A DNA stretch of 64,000 bases from Bog-950 sp964423405 (GCA_964423405.1 CAYREY010000013.1:9933-73932), one strand, 5' to 3'. Positions 25,178 through 33,213 are shown, counted from the stretch's first letter. Notes: generated by a model from the letters alone, not told the origin. Made by a program: numbers and translations.

Positions 25178-26752
25178 ATGAAACGTATTTATCTGCTACT
25201 GCTGCTTGCAGCTACCACGGGCATATCGCTGGCACAAACGGTAACCTATGCCGAGCATATTGCGCCTATTATTTACAGCCATTGCACGCAATGCCACCGC
25301 CCTGGCGAGATAGGGCCTTTTCCGCTTACCAGCTACAGCGAGGTTAAAGCACAGGCAGGCCTGGTAAAATACACTACCGGTATAAAATATATGCCACCCT
25401 GGAAAGCCGACCCCACCTACCAGGAGTACCAAAAAGTAAATGTGCTTACCAATGCCGAAATTCAACTGATAAGCGACTGGGTAACGCAGGGTATGCCGCG
25501 CGGCGACTCTATGCAGGAGCCGGAATTGCCTGTTTTTCCTACCGGTTCGTTAATAGGTACACCCGACCTTACCATTTCGTTTGCCCGTAGCCACCCCATA
25601 GCCGGTAACAATACCGATGAGTACCGCTACTTTGTAATACCTACCGGGCTAACACAAAACCGCGACCTGGTAGCACTTGAAATGCGCCCCGGCAACACCA
25701 GTATGGTACACCATGCGCTGTTTTGGGAAGATACTACCGGCAACGCTGCCACCGCCGATGCTGCCACGCCCGAGTATGGCTACCTGGGCTCTACGCAACA
25801 GGTATTGCTTAGCGGTATGATAGATAAACAACTACCTACCTATGTGCCCGGACAAAAACCAACCGTGCTAACCAATGGACTGGCTTATCGTATGCATGCC
25901 GGCTCCGATCTACAGGTGCAGATACACTATGCACCTTCGCCCGTACCCACCTCCGATTCGTCTTCCTTTAACCTGTTTTTTGCACCGCAACCGGCTACCC
26001 GCTACATTAAAAGCCATGTAATGATTCCGTTTTTCGGTACGCTTACCAATGGCCCTTTTGTAATACCGGCCAACCAGGTAAAGGAGTTTCACGGCACCTA
26101 CACCATGCCAGAGGATGCCAGTATGATATCTACCATGCCACACATGCACAAGCTGGGAACGCATTGGAAGATATATGCCGTAAAACCTAACGGCGACACC
26201 ATACCACTGGTAAAAATTGAAGCCTGGGATTTTAACTGGCAAAGCAATTACGATTTTAAACGGATGATATTTTTGCCACAGGGTACGGTAATACATGCGT
26301 ACGCAGGTTACGACAACACCGCCAATAACTTTAACAACCCTTACAGCCCGCCACAACAAATTGGCTGGGGCGAAAACACCAGCGATGAAATGTACTGGCT
26401 GCCGCTGCAATGGGTAAGCTACCAACCCGGCGATGAAAATATAGACCTGGAAATAACCGGCGTGAAAGACGACCTGTTTTACCCGGTGCAGAACAAACTG
26501 TACCCGGTTTATCCTAATCCATCGGCCAGTAGCGTAAAAGCAGGTTTCTCGCTACGCGAAAGCGGACGCATTAACCTGAAATTGTATAACATGAATGGTC
26601 AGGTGGTATCTGCCATTGCCAGCAATCAACTGTATATGTCGGGCGTACATACCGTAGATATAGACCTTTCGGTATTACCGGCCGGTATCTACTCGCTACA
26701 ACTGGAGAAAGGCAGCGAACGACAGAGCCAGCGGATTATAGTATCGCGCTAA
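25178..26752 (+). CDS. c-type cytochrome/copper type II monooxygenase-like protein with T9SS tail
   Basis: The 524-residue precursor has a signal peptide (cleavage near SLAQ20) and a heme c motif CTQCH at residues 36-40 in a cytochrome-like domain (to about 110). A region similar to ascorbate-dependent copper monooxygenases (PHM/DBH) follows: MVHHALFW (about 176-183) and MPHMHKLGTHWK (about 320-331) supply the paired His ligands. A T9SS sorting domain closes the protein (VYPNPSASSVKAG...). Substrate is unknown. It forms a two-gene unit with the redoxin upstream and ends at a strong terminator. Confidence 0.85.
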   Translation: MKRIYLLLLLAATTGISLAQTVTYAEHIAPIIYSHCTQCHRPGEIGPFPLTSYSEVKAQAGLVKYTTGIKYMPPWKADPTYQEYQKVNVLTNAEIQLISDWVTQGMPRGDSMQEPELPVFPTGSLIGTPDLTISFARSHPIAGNNTDEYRYFVIPTGLTQNRDLVALEMRPGNTSMVHHALFWEDTTGNAATADAATPEYGYLGSTQQVLLSGMIDKQLPTYVPGQKPTVLTNGLAYRMHAGSDLQVQIHYAPSPVPTSDSSSFNLFFAPQPATRYIKSHVMIPFFGTLTNGPFVIPANQVKEFHGTYTMPEDASMISTMPHMHKLGTHWKIYAVKPNGDTIPLVKIEAWDFNWQSNYDFKRMIFLPQGTVIHAYAGYDNTANNFNNPYSPPQQIGWGENTSDEMYWLPLQWVSYQPGDENIDLEITGVKDDLFYPVQNKLYPVYPNPSASSVKAGFSLRESGRINLKLYNMNGQVVSAIASNQLYMSGVHTVDIDLSVLPAGIYSLQLEKGSERQSQRIIVSR

Positions 26753-26766
26753 CACTAACAATAAGT

Positions 26767-26807
26767 AAACAACAAAAGCTGCAACCAATGTGCAGCTTTT
26801 GTTGTTT
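26767..26807 (+). terminator. Terminator after the copper monooxygenase-like gene
   Basis: AACAAAAGCTGCA (26771-26783) pairs with TGCAGCTTTTGTT (26791-26803) around a seven-base loop, and outer pairs extend the stem to 17 base pairs. Confidence 0.85.
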
Positions 26808-26901
26808 ATAGTACATGCGTAACAGCCAATAAGAGCCTTTACGAATCTATGTTAAGAGAAACCGTTACTGTATTTATATTGCAACCATAAAACCATTAGT
26901 T

Positions 26902-27354
26902 ATGATAACCTTACAACCGGGCGATAAGGCGCCGGATTTTAAAGCCAAAGACCAGGACGGCAACACCGTAGCATTGAAAGATTTTAAAGGCAAAAAAGTA
27001 GTGTTGTTTTTTTATCCCGAAGATGACACACCGGTATGCACGGTAGAAGCCTGCAATTTTCGCGACAATTACAGTTTGTTAAAAAAGCAGGGCTATGAGG
27101 TAGTAGGTGTAAGCCCGCAAGGGGTAGATTCGCACAAAAAATTTCATGGCAAGTACAAGTTGCCCTATACCCTGCTGGCCGATGAGGAAATGAAAATTAT
27201 AAATGCTTATGGCATTTATACCCTTAAAAAGCTGTATGGCCGTGAGTTTATGGGCATACAACGGGCCACGTTTGTAATAGACGAAAAGGGTAAAATTGAA
27301 AAAGTAGTATCCAGGGCGCTATCTAAAAAGGCCACGCAACAGGTTTTAGCGTAG
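26902..27354 (+). CDS. bcp: Thioredoxin-dependent thiol peroxidase (Bcp/PrxQ type)
   Basis: This 150-residue peroxiredoxin reduces peroxides in the cytoplasm. The motif DDTPVCTVEACNFRDNY carries peroxidatic Cys46 and resolving Cys51, the PrxQ alpha-helical spacing of five residues. GDKAPDFKAKDQDGNTV and YGIYTLKKLYGREFMGIQRATFVID are typical of Bcp. Val replaces the usual Gly in TPGCT, a minor change. Confidence 0.95.
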   Translation: MITLQPGDKAPDFKAKDQDGNTVALKDFKGKKVVLFFYPEDDTPVCTVEACNFRDNYSLLKKQGYEVVGVSPQGVDSHKKFHGKYKLPYTLLADEEMKIINAYGIYTLKKLYGREFMGIQRATFVIDEKGKIEKVVSRALSKKATQQVLA

Positions 27355-27445
27355 CACAAGCAATTGTAAATACGCGCCTATTTGTTTAAAAAGGTTGTAG
27401 CTACAACTGAAATTTGTTTTATTTGGAGTACAACAAAATCAGGAA

Positions 27446-28306
27446 ATGAAAAAGAAATATTTACTCTTTAGTTTATTTGCAATAGCAGCATTTGCCACCC
27501 TTAATGTTAAACCGGTAAACTCGGAGGTTCCTAAACCACCTGCCGGTAGCTCAGGCGACCCGCTAACCAGTGCTACCTGTGCACAGCAAAACTGCCACCC
27601 CGGCCCTGTACAAAACTCATCATCCAATACACTTACGCTTAATATCGGCACCGGTAACCCGGCCACACCGCTTAACAGCAGTTTTGTTTATACACCAGGC
27701 ACAGCCTACAACATAGGCTTTGGTATTACTTCAAGCACCGGCCGCTATGGCTTCGAAATGTCGGCCCTTACAGCCAGCAATGCACAAGCCGGTTCGTTTA
27801 CTGTAACTAACAGTAACAACACCTCGCTTACCACTGTTAGCGGCTTTCAGTACATAGGCCACAAAGGAGCCAACAGCAATAAAAACTGGGTTTATAAATG
27901 GACAGCACCTGCAGCAGGAGGCCCTGTAACCCTGTATTACGCTTACAATACTGCCGATGGTGATGATGAAGTAACCAACGATATAATCTACAAAGGCTCG
28001 GTAACCATCAACTCCAGCGGTAACGTAGGCATTGCCGATATAAACGAAAGACTAAGCAGCCTGAATATTTTACCTAATCCGGTAAACAATGAGTTCAGCC
28101 TGTCGTTTAACCTGAAAGAAACCGCACAGGTATCTGCCCAACTATACTCGCTGGATGGCAAAGCAGTGAAAGAACTGTTGAATGAGAAAGTAAGCCAGGG
28201 CGATTTTAACCGTCCTTTCGATGTTAATGCGTTGCCTTCGGGTATTTACCTGATGAAACTGAACGTTGGCGAGGCTTCTGTAACCAAAAAAATTGTTAAA
28301 GAGTAA
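27446..28306 (+). CDS. Secreted choice-of-anchor-V/Reeler-like protein with T9SS tail
   Basis: The 286-residue protein has a signal peptide (about 1-20) and the start of a heme-binding-like or disulphide motif CAQQNCHPG (CxxxCH). A beta-sandwich region follows with YTPGTAYNIGFGITSS and YYAYNTADGDDEVTNDIIY, the signature of choice-of-anchor V (Reeler-like) domains. The C terminus (ILPNPVNNEFSLSFNLKE... VTKKIVKE) is a T9SS type A domain. It is the first of four adjacent genes on this strand that probably form one extracytoplasmic redox or lipid-related set. Confidence 0.8.
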   Translation: MKKKYLLFSLFAIAAFATLNVKPVNSEVPKPPAGSSGDPLTSATCAQQNCHPGPVQNSSSNTLTLNIGTGNPATPLNSSFVYTPGTAYNIGFGITSSTGRYGFEMSALTASNAQAGSFTVTNSNNTSLTTVSGFQYIGHKGANSNKNWVYKWTAPAAGGPVTLYYAYNTADGDDEVTNDIIYKGSVTINSSGNVGIADINERLSSLNILPNPVNNEFSLSFNLKETAQVSAQLYSLDGKAVKELLNEKVSQGDFNRPFDVNALPSGIYLMKLNVGEASVTKKIVKE

Positions 28307-28311
28307 TATTG

Positions 28312-28689
28312 ATGAAGAAGCTATTCTGGTTGTTGTTTATTCCGGTTGGGTTATGTTTTTATTCGTCGTGTACCAAAGATAAAACACCACCACCAGCCGA
28401 TGTTACCTGCGATGGTATAGACCCTGCTGCCAATACCTATAATCTGCGTATTAAGACGATACTGGATGCAGAATGTGCCACTGTAGGCTGCCACGATAAC
28501 TTTGTAGCATCTTCTAATATCAGGCTTAATAATTACGCCAACTCTAAAGACGCATTTGAAGCCAAAAACAGCCTTTGCTCTATAAAACAGACCGGGGGAT
28601 GCCTGCCAATGCCACAAGGCCGCGATAAACTGGCAGACAGTTTGATTACGTATATACAATGCTGGGCCAACAACGGATATCCGGAATAG
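28312..28689 (+). CDS. Cytochrome-like lipoprotein
   Basis: The 125-residue protein has a lipoprotein signal (LCFYSSC, lipidated Cys near residue 20). The rest carries CATVGCHDNF, a CxxxCH variant of the heme-binding motif, and additional Cys residues (CSIK, GCLPMP, QCWANNGYP). The MP-x6-D..IxxWxxNG end matches the last helix of Bacteroidota periplasmic mono-heme cytochromes. I use ATG 28312 instead of the TTG one codon upstream. It lies five bases after the choice-of-anchor-V gene. Confidence 0.75.
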   Translation: MKKLFWLLFIPVGLCFYSSCTKDKTPPPADVTCDGIDPAANTYNLRIKTILDAECATVGCHDNFVASSNIRLNNYANSKDAFEAKNSLCSIKQTGGCLPMPQGRDKLADSLITYIQCWANNGYPE

Positions 28690-28713
28690 TACCCGCACTG
28701 TAAAATAAGAGTT

Positions 28714-29274
28714 ATGAGAACCATTGCGTTTTTCTTACTGTTAGCCTTCGCTGTTCCTGTTTTTGCGCAGGATAACAACTATGCCTATGTGTGCAACAAA
28801 AAAGGCTACGTTCACTTCTTTTCGGCCAGTCCGCTAGAGGATATAGAAGCTACCTGTAAAGAAGCTTCGATGGTACTTTATACCAATGATAAATCGGTAG
28901 GTGCTAAAATTCCGGTTGCATCGTTTGTGTTTAAGGACAAACTGATGCAGGAGCACTTTAACGAAAACTATCTGGAAACAGACAAGTATCCTATCAGCAC
29001 CTTAAAAATGGTGATAGTAGAAAACATAGATTTTACCAAAGACGGTGTTTACGATGTTACGCTGCGTGGTACGCTGGATATGCACGGTGTTAAACGCGAC
29101 CGCGACATTAAAGGCAAGCTATACATACAGGGTGGCCAACCGGTACGTGCTACGGCTACTTTTGATGTACAACTGGTAGACCATAAAATTAAAATACCCA
29201 AAGCTGTTATTATGAACATTGCCGAAGTGATTAAAGTAGATGTAGATTTTGCCTTAACCAAATACAGTAAGTAA
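28714..29274 (+). CDS. YceI-family periplasmic lipocalin-like protein
   Basis: The 186-residue protein has a signal peptide (cleavage near VFAQ). The YceI fold is seen as FFSASPLEDIEATCKEA, then ETDKYPISTLKMVIVENIDFTKDGVYDVTLRGTLDMHGVKRDRDIKG. Members bind isoprenoid quinone-like lipids in the periplasm. The gene is 24 bases after the cytochrome lipoprotein and ends in a terminator, consistent with an operon 27446-29274. Confidence 0.9.
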   Translation: MRTIAFFLLLAFAVPVFAQDNNYAYVCNKKGYVHFFSASPLEDIEATCKEASMVLYTNDKSVGAKIPVASFVFKDKLMQEHFNENYLETDKYPISTLKMVIVENIDFTKDGVYDVTLRGTLDMHGVKRDRDIKGKLYIQGGQPVRATATFDVQLVDHKIKIPKAVIMNIAEVIKVDVDFALTKYSK

Positions 29275-29298
29275 CAATGTTTACTTCTCTGCTAACCG

Positions 29299-29335
29299 AA
29301 AAGCCGGCATCAATTTTATTGGGCCGGCTTTTCTT
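29299..29335 (+). terminator. Terminator after the YceI gene
   Basis: AAAAGCCGGC (29299-29308) pairs with GCCGGCTTTT (29323-29332) across a 14-base loop, followed by more T residues. Confidence 0.8.
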
Positions 29336-29367
29336 TTGTTTTTGTTTAACCTCAAATTTTATTTTTG
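29336..29367 (+). promoter_or_regulatory. Predicted promoter of the DUF5777 gene
   Basis: TATTTTTG (29360-29367) fits the TAnnTTTG -7 consensus. A TTG lies 21 bases upstream (29336-29338), with another at 29342-29344. The start codon is 20 bases further on. Confidence 0.5.
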
Positions 29368-29387
29368 ACTACTACAAATAAGCGATT

Positions 29388-30404
29388 ATGAAATTCAGTT
29401 TTACCTCTCTGCTGTTGTTACTGGTGTACACCTCTTTTTCGCAGGATCTGCTGGACCAGATGACCCAGGACCAGAAACCCAAACGCGAATACGTAGCCTA
29501 CACGTTTAAAACTACACGCGTTATTACCGGCCACTCTATAGAAACCGTTAAAAAGAATCAGCTTGATTTTAGAATCAGCCACCGATTTGGCGATATAGCG
29601 GCCAGCAATAACGACCATATCCACTCGCTGTTTGGGTTCGACCAGGCAGCCGATATTGGTATTATGTTTGAATACGGTTGCACCGATGACCTGACCGTAG
29701 GTATCGGCCGTATGAAAGGCGCCGGCCCGCTACGCGAACTATGGAACGCCAACATTAAGTACCGCGTACTTAAACAAACCAAAGATTTTAAATACCCCAT
29801 GACCATTACGTTGTATGGCAATACCACTATCAGTAGTATGCGTTCATCTACCGACCCTACGGCACTTAATTATTTCCCTAAAGGGTATAAAGGTTTTGCG
29901 CACCGTTTATCGTACACCGTACAGGCATTGCTGGCGGTAAAAGCTACCGACTGGCTTTCGATACAACTAAGCCCTACCTTTGTATGGCGTAACAACGTAG
30001 CTTATAACGATAAAAACGGTATGTTCTTCCTGGGCCTTTCGGCACGTACCAAATTCTCTAAACGCTACGGCTTAATATTTGAGTACTTCTTGCCTATTAT
30101 GAAACCAGGTGTAGGTGGCCGCGAGTACTTTCCGATGGTACGCGGTATTAAAAACGCCGCCTTTTACCCTAACCTGCATATAGGGTTTGAAGCAGAAACC
30201 GGTGGCCACGTTTTCCATGTAAACTTTACCAATACCCGCGGCTTGCTGGAGAATGATTTTCTGCCCTACAACACCGCCAACTGGGCACAGGGTGCTTTCC
30301 GCTTAGGTTTTACTATATCGCGCAGCTTTCCGCTTAGCTACAAAAACAAACCTAAAGAAGCCCGCCGCTACTGGAAAAAAGGCAGCGTGGAGGATGAGAA
30401 ATAA
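29388..30404 (+). CDS. DUF5777-family outer-membrane beta-barrel protein
   Basis: The 338-residue precursor has a signal peptide (cleavage near YTSFSQ). Most of the protein shows alternating hydrophobic/polar strands with aromatic girdle residues (HRFGDIAASNNDHIHSLFGFDQAADIG, LTVGIGRMKG, FAHRLSYTVQALLAV, HVFHVNFTNTRGLLENDF). This matches the DUF5777 barrel family, which is found next to YceI and cytochrome lipoproteins. The C-terminal tail is basic (KPKEARRYWKKGS). Its last ~25 codons plus terminator recur at 32505-32640 after an inserted AT-rich segment. Confidence 0.85.
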   Translation: MKFSFTSLLLLLVYTSFSQDLLDQMTQDQKPKREYVAYTFKTTRVITGHSIETVKKNQLDFRISHRFGDIAASNNDHIHSLFGFDQAADIGIMFEYGCTDDLTVGIGRMKGAGPLRELWNANIKYRVLKQTKDFKYPMTITLYGNTTISSMRSSTDPTALNYFPKGYKGFAHRLSYTVQALLAVKATDWLSIQLSPTFVWRNNVAYNDKNGMFFLGLSARTKFSKRYGLIFEYFLPIMKPGVGGREYFPMVRGIKNAAFYPNLHIGFEAETGGHVFHVNFTNTRGLLENDFLPYNTANWAQGAFRLGFTISRSFPLSYKNKPKEARRYWKKGSVEDEK

Positions 30405-30422
30405 ACCTTACTGATTAAAACA

Positions 30423-30460
30423 AAAACGGGCTATTGTATTAAAATACAATAGCCCGTTTT
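30423..30460 (+). terminator. Terminator of the DUF5777 gene (copy 1)
   Basis: A 17-bp stem (AAAACGGGCTATTGTAT with its complement) and a short AT loop, ending in TTTT. A near-identical hairpin occurs in the duplicated 3' segment at 32587-32639. Confidence 0.9.
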
Positions 30461-30676
30461 ATTTAATACCTCATTATACAATCGATTTTGGGTAGAGCTA
30501 TCGCGCCATAAATTGATATCTATTGCTATTCATTTAACCGAGTAAAAGTGTTTAAGCAACATTATAAGGTTATTACTAAGCGATAAAATTATTTTTTAAT
30601 ATTATGGGTGATGCGTATATTTGAGTGTTAGTAGTAGGCTTAGCAGACAACAACCAAAGCAATTGACAGAACAAGA

Positions 30677-31675
30677 ATGAAACACCCAAAATACAAATCC
30701 TTTGTTGACAAATCAATTGGCGCTGCATTATCTGCTATTGAGATTTATAATAAACCAGACTTTAAGTATCGGGAAGAAACATTTTCAATTTTGATGATTA
30801 ACTCTTGGGAACTACTTCTCAAGGCAAAAATTATTAAAGAGAATAGTGGCGACTTAAAATGCATATACATAATGATTAATAAAGTCGGCAAAAAGGGGAA
30901 TAAACTTAAAACACTAACACCGGACTTAAATAGAAGCCAAAACCCCAAAACAATTGGGCTCCCTAAATGTCTGACAATTTGCGAGCAGGAGCCAATTAGC
31001 TTGAATCAGATAGTAAAGGAAAACATCTATTTGTTAATGGAAATTAGAGATACAGCAATTCACTTCCAACACGCAGACCTTTATTTGAGTAAGAAAGTAT
31101 TTGAAATCGGGACAGCATCGTTGAAGAACTACCTTACACTGATAACTGAATGGTTTAATTACGATCTATCTATTTACAACTTTTTTTTAATGCCAATGAC
31201 TTTCTTTCACGAGTTTGAAGCAATTAAAAGTTTTTCGGTAAATAGTAATAAGGAGCAAATTGAAAATCTTTTGAAATACATTTCCGAGAAAGAAAAAGCT
31301 GCACCTTCAGACGAGAGTAAAGAATTTAATATATCTCTTAAACTTGAAACGAAATTTGTAAAATCAACCTCAACGGACAGTTTACTTGTAAATTACTCAA
31401 ACGACCCTGACGCTATCAAAATCAATGTTCAAGAAGAAGATGCATTAAAAAACTACCCTTACGACTATGACAAGCTAACAGCTGCACTAAGCAAAAGATA
31501 CACCGACTTTAAAGCCAATCAGCAATATCATAATATACGAAAACCACTAATGAAAATCAAAAAGTATTGCAAAACAAGATTACTTGACCCTAATAACTCT
31601 AAAAGTCCTAAAAAAGATTGGTATGGAACAGAAATATTTAAAGAGTTCGACAAACACTATACTAAAAAAACATAG
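30677..31675 (+). CDS. DUF3644-domain protein, possible defence gene
   Basis: The 332-residue protein begins with the DUF3644 pattern: SIGAALSAIEIYNKPDFKYREETFSILMINSWELLLKAKIIKEN, then MEIRDTAIHFQHADLYL. The second half (about 180-332) is charged and less conserved. DUF3644 proteins are often found in defence islands and may have a HEPN-like all-helical core (the RDTAIHF segment fits an R-x-n-H style motif). The gene is distinctly AT-rich compared with its neighbours and stands in the insertion between the two DUF5777 3' ends. A TTG/A-rich codon style supports recent transfer. Confidence 0.75.
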   Translation: MKHPKYKSFVDKSIGAALSAIEIYNKPDFKYREETFSILMINSWELLLKAKIIKENSGDLKCIYIMINKVGKKGNKLKTLTPDLNRSQNPKTIGLPKCLTICEQEPISLNQIVKENIYLLMEIRDTAIHFQHADLYLSKKVFEIGTASLKNYLTLITEWFNYDLSIYNFFLMPMTFFHEFEAIKSFSVNSNKEQIENLLKYISEKEKAAPSDESKEFNISLKLETKFVKSTSTDSLLVNYSNDPDAIKINVQEEDALKNYPYDYDKLTAALSKRYTDFKANQQYHNIRKPLMKIKKYCKTRLLDPNNSKSPKKDWYGTEIFKEFDKHYTKKT

Positions 31676-31693
31676 ACTGACGAAAACACCAGC

Positions 31694-31825
31694 CGCTAAT
31701 AATGAGTTTGCGATAGCGGGGTTTGCATGCAAACTTGGATCTTTGTGCTTCTATTTAAGTACAGTGTTTATTGACAATTTTGTGCCCCGAAACCTGCCTG
31801 AATGCAAAGCCCGAAAACACTAGCG
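31694..31825. repeat. attC-like imperfect inverted repeat, site 1
   Basis: CGCTA at the left end and TAGCG at the right end bracket 132 bases. Internal arms CGGGGTTTGCAT (31717 onward) and ATGCAAAGCCCG (31803-31814) are complementary at 11 of 12 positions. Its length and position between the DUF3644 gene and the next ORF resemble an integron attC site, although it does not match the classic RYYYAAC/GTTRRRY ends. Confidence 0.45.
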
Positions 31826-31833
31826 ATAATTTT

Positions 31834-32355
31834 ATGACGACAGCAATCATAATAGTAGCAGTCATAATAGGACAAATATGGTATAGATTACTATCTATAA
31901 AACCCGCGAAAAAACGAACTGAAATTGTGGCAACGACATTAACGATTCAAGAATTTATTGACAAATACAACAAAAAGCAAGGGCTTGTTAAAGGTGGCTC
32001 ATTATGCTTTTTCGGACACTGGTTTGGTAAACCGTATGATAATTACCACCAACTGGAATTTGCTACTTATGATAATTCAACAAATAGTTTGACGATGACT
32101 TTCGGCGAAAAAGAAACGCTCACAATTTTTAATCCGCAAGACATTTGTGAAATTGAAAACCAACTGACAATTGGTTCGGCAGATAAGATTAATTGGAAAT
32201 GGTATTATTATGGAAAGCCACAAACGGTCGACAACCAATATTTTATAGAAATAATAAAACAAGACAGTTTTTTGACAGGCAAGACAAACAGTAACTGGCA
32301 TAAGGAAGACTTCAAAGACTTAAATATAAAATGCCCAGCGCTTTTATGGAGTTAA
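31834..32355 (+). CDS. Membrane-anchored protein of unknown function in a cassette-like unit
   Basis: The 173-residue protein starts with one N-terminal transmembrane segment (TTAIIIVAVIIGQIWYRLL) and continues as a soluble domain (LTIQEFIDKYNKKQGLVKGGSLCFFGHWFGKPYDNYHQLEFATYD). ATG 31834 is preferred over an upstream ATG because the membrane segment then lies at the N terminus and the site-1 repeat stays upstream. I recognise no family. It is AT-rich and stands exactly between two attC-like repeats, as one gene cassette would. Confidence 0.6.
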   Translation: MTTAIIIVAVIIGQIWYRLLSIKPAKKRTEIVATTLTIQEFIDKYNKKQGLVKGGSLCFFGHWFGKPYDNYHQLEFATYDNSTNSLTMTFGEKETLTIFNPQDICEIENQLTIGSADKINWKWYYYGKPQTVDNQYFIEIIKQDSFLTGKTNSNWHKEDFKDLNIKCPALLWS

Positions 32356-32380
32356 CATATACAGCGAAAGGAAAAATACC

Positions 32381-32509
32381 GCTAACTGCACCTGCAAGAA
32401 ATTAGCAATTCAGTGGTTAAATGAAGCTCTGCGTTCCGTATCAGGTTTTGTGCGACAGATGGTTTACTGCTTCGAAATCGCCAACTTCTTGTAGGTGTCA
32501 AACGTTAGC
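32381..32509. repeat. attC-like inverted repeat, site 2
   Basis: GCTAACTGCACCTGCAAGAA (32381-32400) is complementary to TTCTTGTAGGTGTC followed by AAACGTTAGC (32486-32509), with one asymmetric bulge. Length 129 bp falls inside the attC range. GCTAAC and GTTAGC stand where the R'' and R' boxes belong. The right end merges with the repeated DUF5777 3' segment. Confidence 0.55.
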
Positions 32510-32640
32510 TACTAAAACAAACCTAAAGAAGCCCGCCGTTACTGGAAAAAAGGCTGCGTAGAGGATGAGAAATAAAAGTTACTGATTAAACAGAAAACGG
32601 GCTATTGTATTAAAATACGATAGCCCGTTTTCTGTTTAAT
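32505..32640 (+). pseudogene. Second copy of the DUF5777 gene 3' end and terminator
   Basis: About 135 bases correspond to 30334-30470, with about 90% identity. The last 18 codons differ by two synonymous changes and one Ser/Cys change, and the stop codon and terminator hairpin are kept. An in-frame TAA in place of a Lys codon lies near the left junction. The left boundary coincides with the GTTAGC end of attC-like site 2. With the intact gene it brackets the AT-rich insertion 30471-32504. Confidence 0.85.
32587..32639. terminator. Terminator hairpin (copy 2)
   Basis: TTAAACAGAAAACGGGC and its complement form a stem of more than 20 bp, longer than copy 1 because the flanks also pair. It can also terminate the toxin gene coming from the right. 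Confidence 0.85.
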
Positions 32641-32656
32641 GCAATTACCGGAAGCT

Positions 32657-32947
32657 TTAAATCAAATTGGGTCCATAAATGATTTGATGAACGGTAAACG
32701 TACTTTGGGTTTGCTTAAACACAATAACCCATTTCTTTTTAAATACTATACAGGAATACTTGCGGATTGCTAAATGCTGGTTTCTACACAACCCATATAG
32801 CGTCGCTGTATGAGCATGGGAAAGGATAAAATCCAAAATTTCATTCACCCATTTATCGCTGCTACCTGAGGTATTTTTTTCTTCAATAAAATATGCTACT
32901 GATTGAATAACCCGCTCTGCACGGGGAAGAATAATAACCCGTTGCAT
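32657..32947 (-). CDS. RelE/ParE-family toxin
   Basis: The 96-residue protein has the ParE/RelE fold pattern: IILPRAERVIQSVAYFIEEK (N-terminal helices), LRKY-type stretch CRNQHLAIRKYSCIVFKKKW and VIVFKQTQSTFTVHQIIYG at the end. Members poison DNA gyrase or cut mRNA on ribosomes. It follows the antitoxin gene by two bases on the minus strand. Whether it remains active is unknown. Confidence 0.75.
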   Translation of the reverse strand: MQRVIILPRAERVIQSVAYFIEEKNTSGSSDKWVNEILDFILSHAHTATLYGLCRNQHLAIRKYSCIVFKKKWVIVFKQTQSTFTVHQIIYGPNLI

Positions 32948-32949
32948 TG

Positions 32950-33213
32950 TTACTTTTTCCTTTTTTTAGCAAGGTTGGCAAGTACTCTTTTACGAACTGT
33001 TTCTATGCCTGCTCCCTTACCCTGCTTACGATCTAAAAACTCACTGAGTTCATCTTTAGTTGGTTTCTTCCGCATGGGCAACGCCATTTCTTCATCGGTA
33101 AAGTGATATGTGCTTTTGCTTTCTTCTTTCACCTTTACATACTTCAACGTACGCAGGTAATCAAGCAGCGGCTTAGACTCCGGCACATCTTTTATTTCTA
33201 TCAGGTAGTCCAT
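32950..33213 (-). CDS. Antitoxin of the ParE-type pair
   Basis: The 87-residue protein (MDYLIEIKDVPESKPLLDYL...) has a short N-terminal segment, a region KEESKSTYHFTDEEMALPMRKKPTK and a strongly basic C-terminal tail (RKRVLANLAKKRKK). Position directly ahead of the toxin gene and small size indicate the antitoxin. I use ATG 33213; an in-frame upstream start would add 13 residues. Confidence 0.7.
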   Translation of the reverse strand: MDYLIEIKDVPESKPLLDYLRTLKYVKVKEESKSTYHFTDEEMALPMRKKPTKDELSEFLDRKQGKGAGIETVRKRVLANLAKKRKK

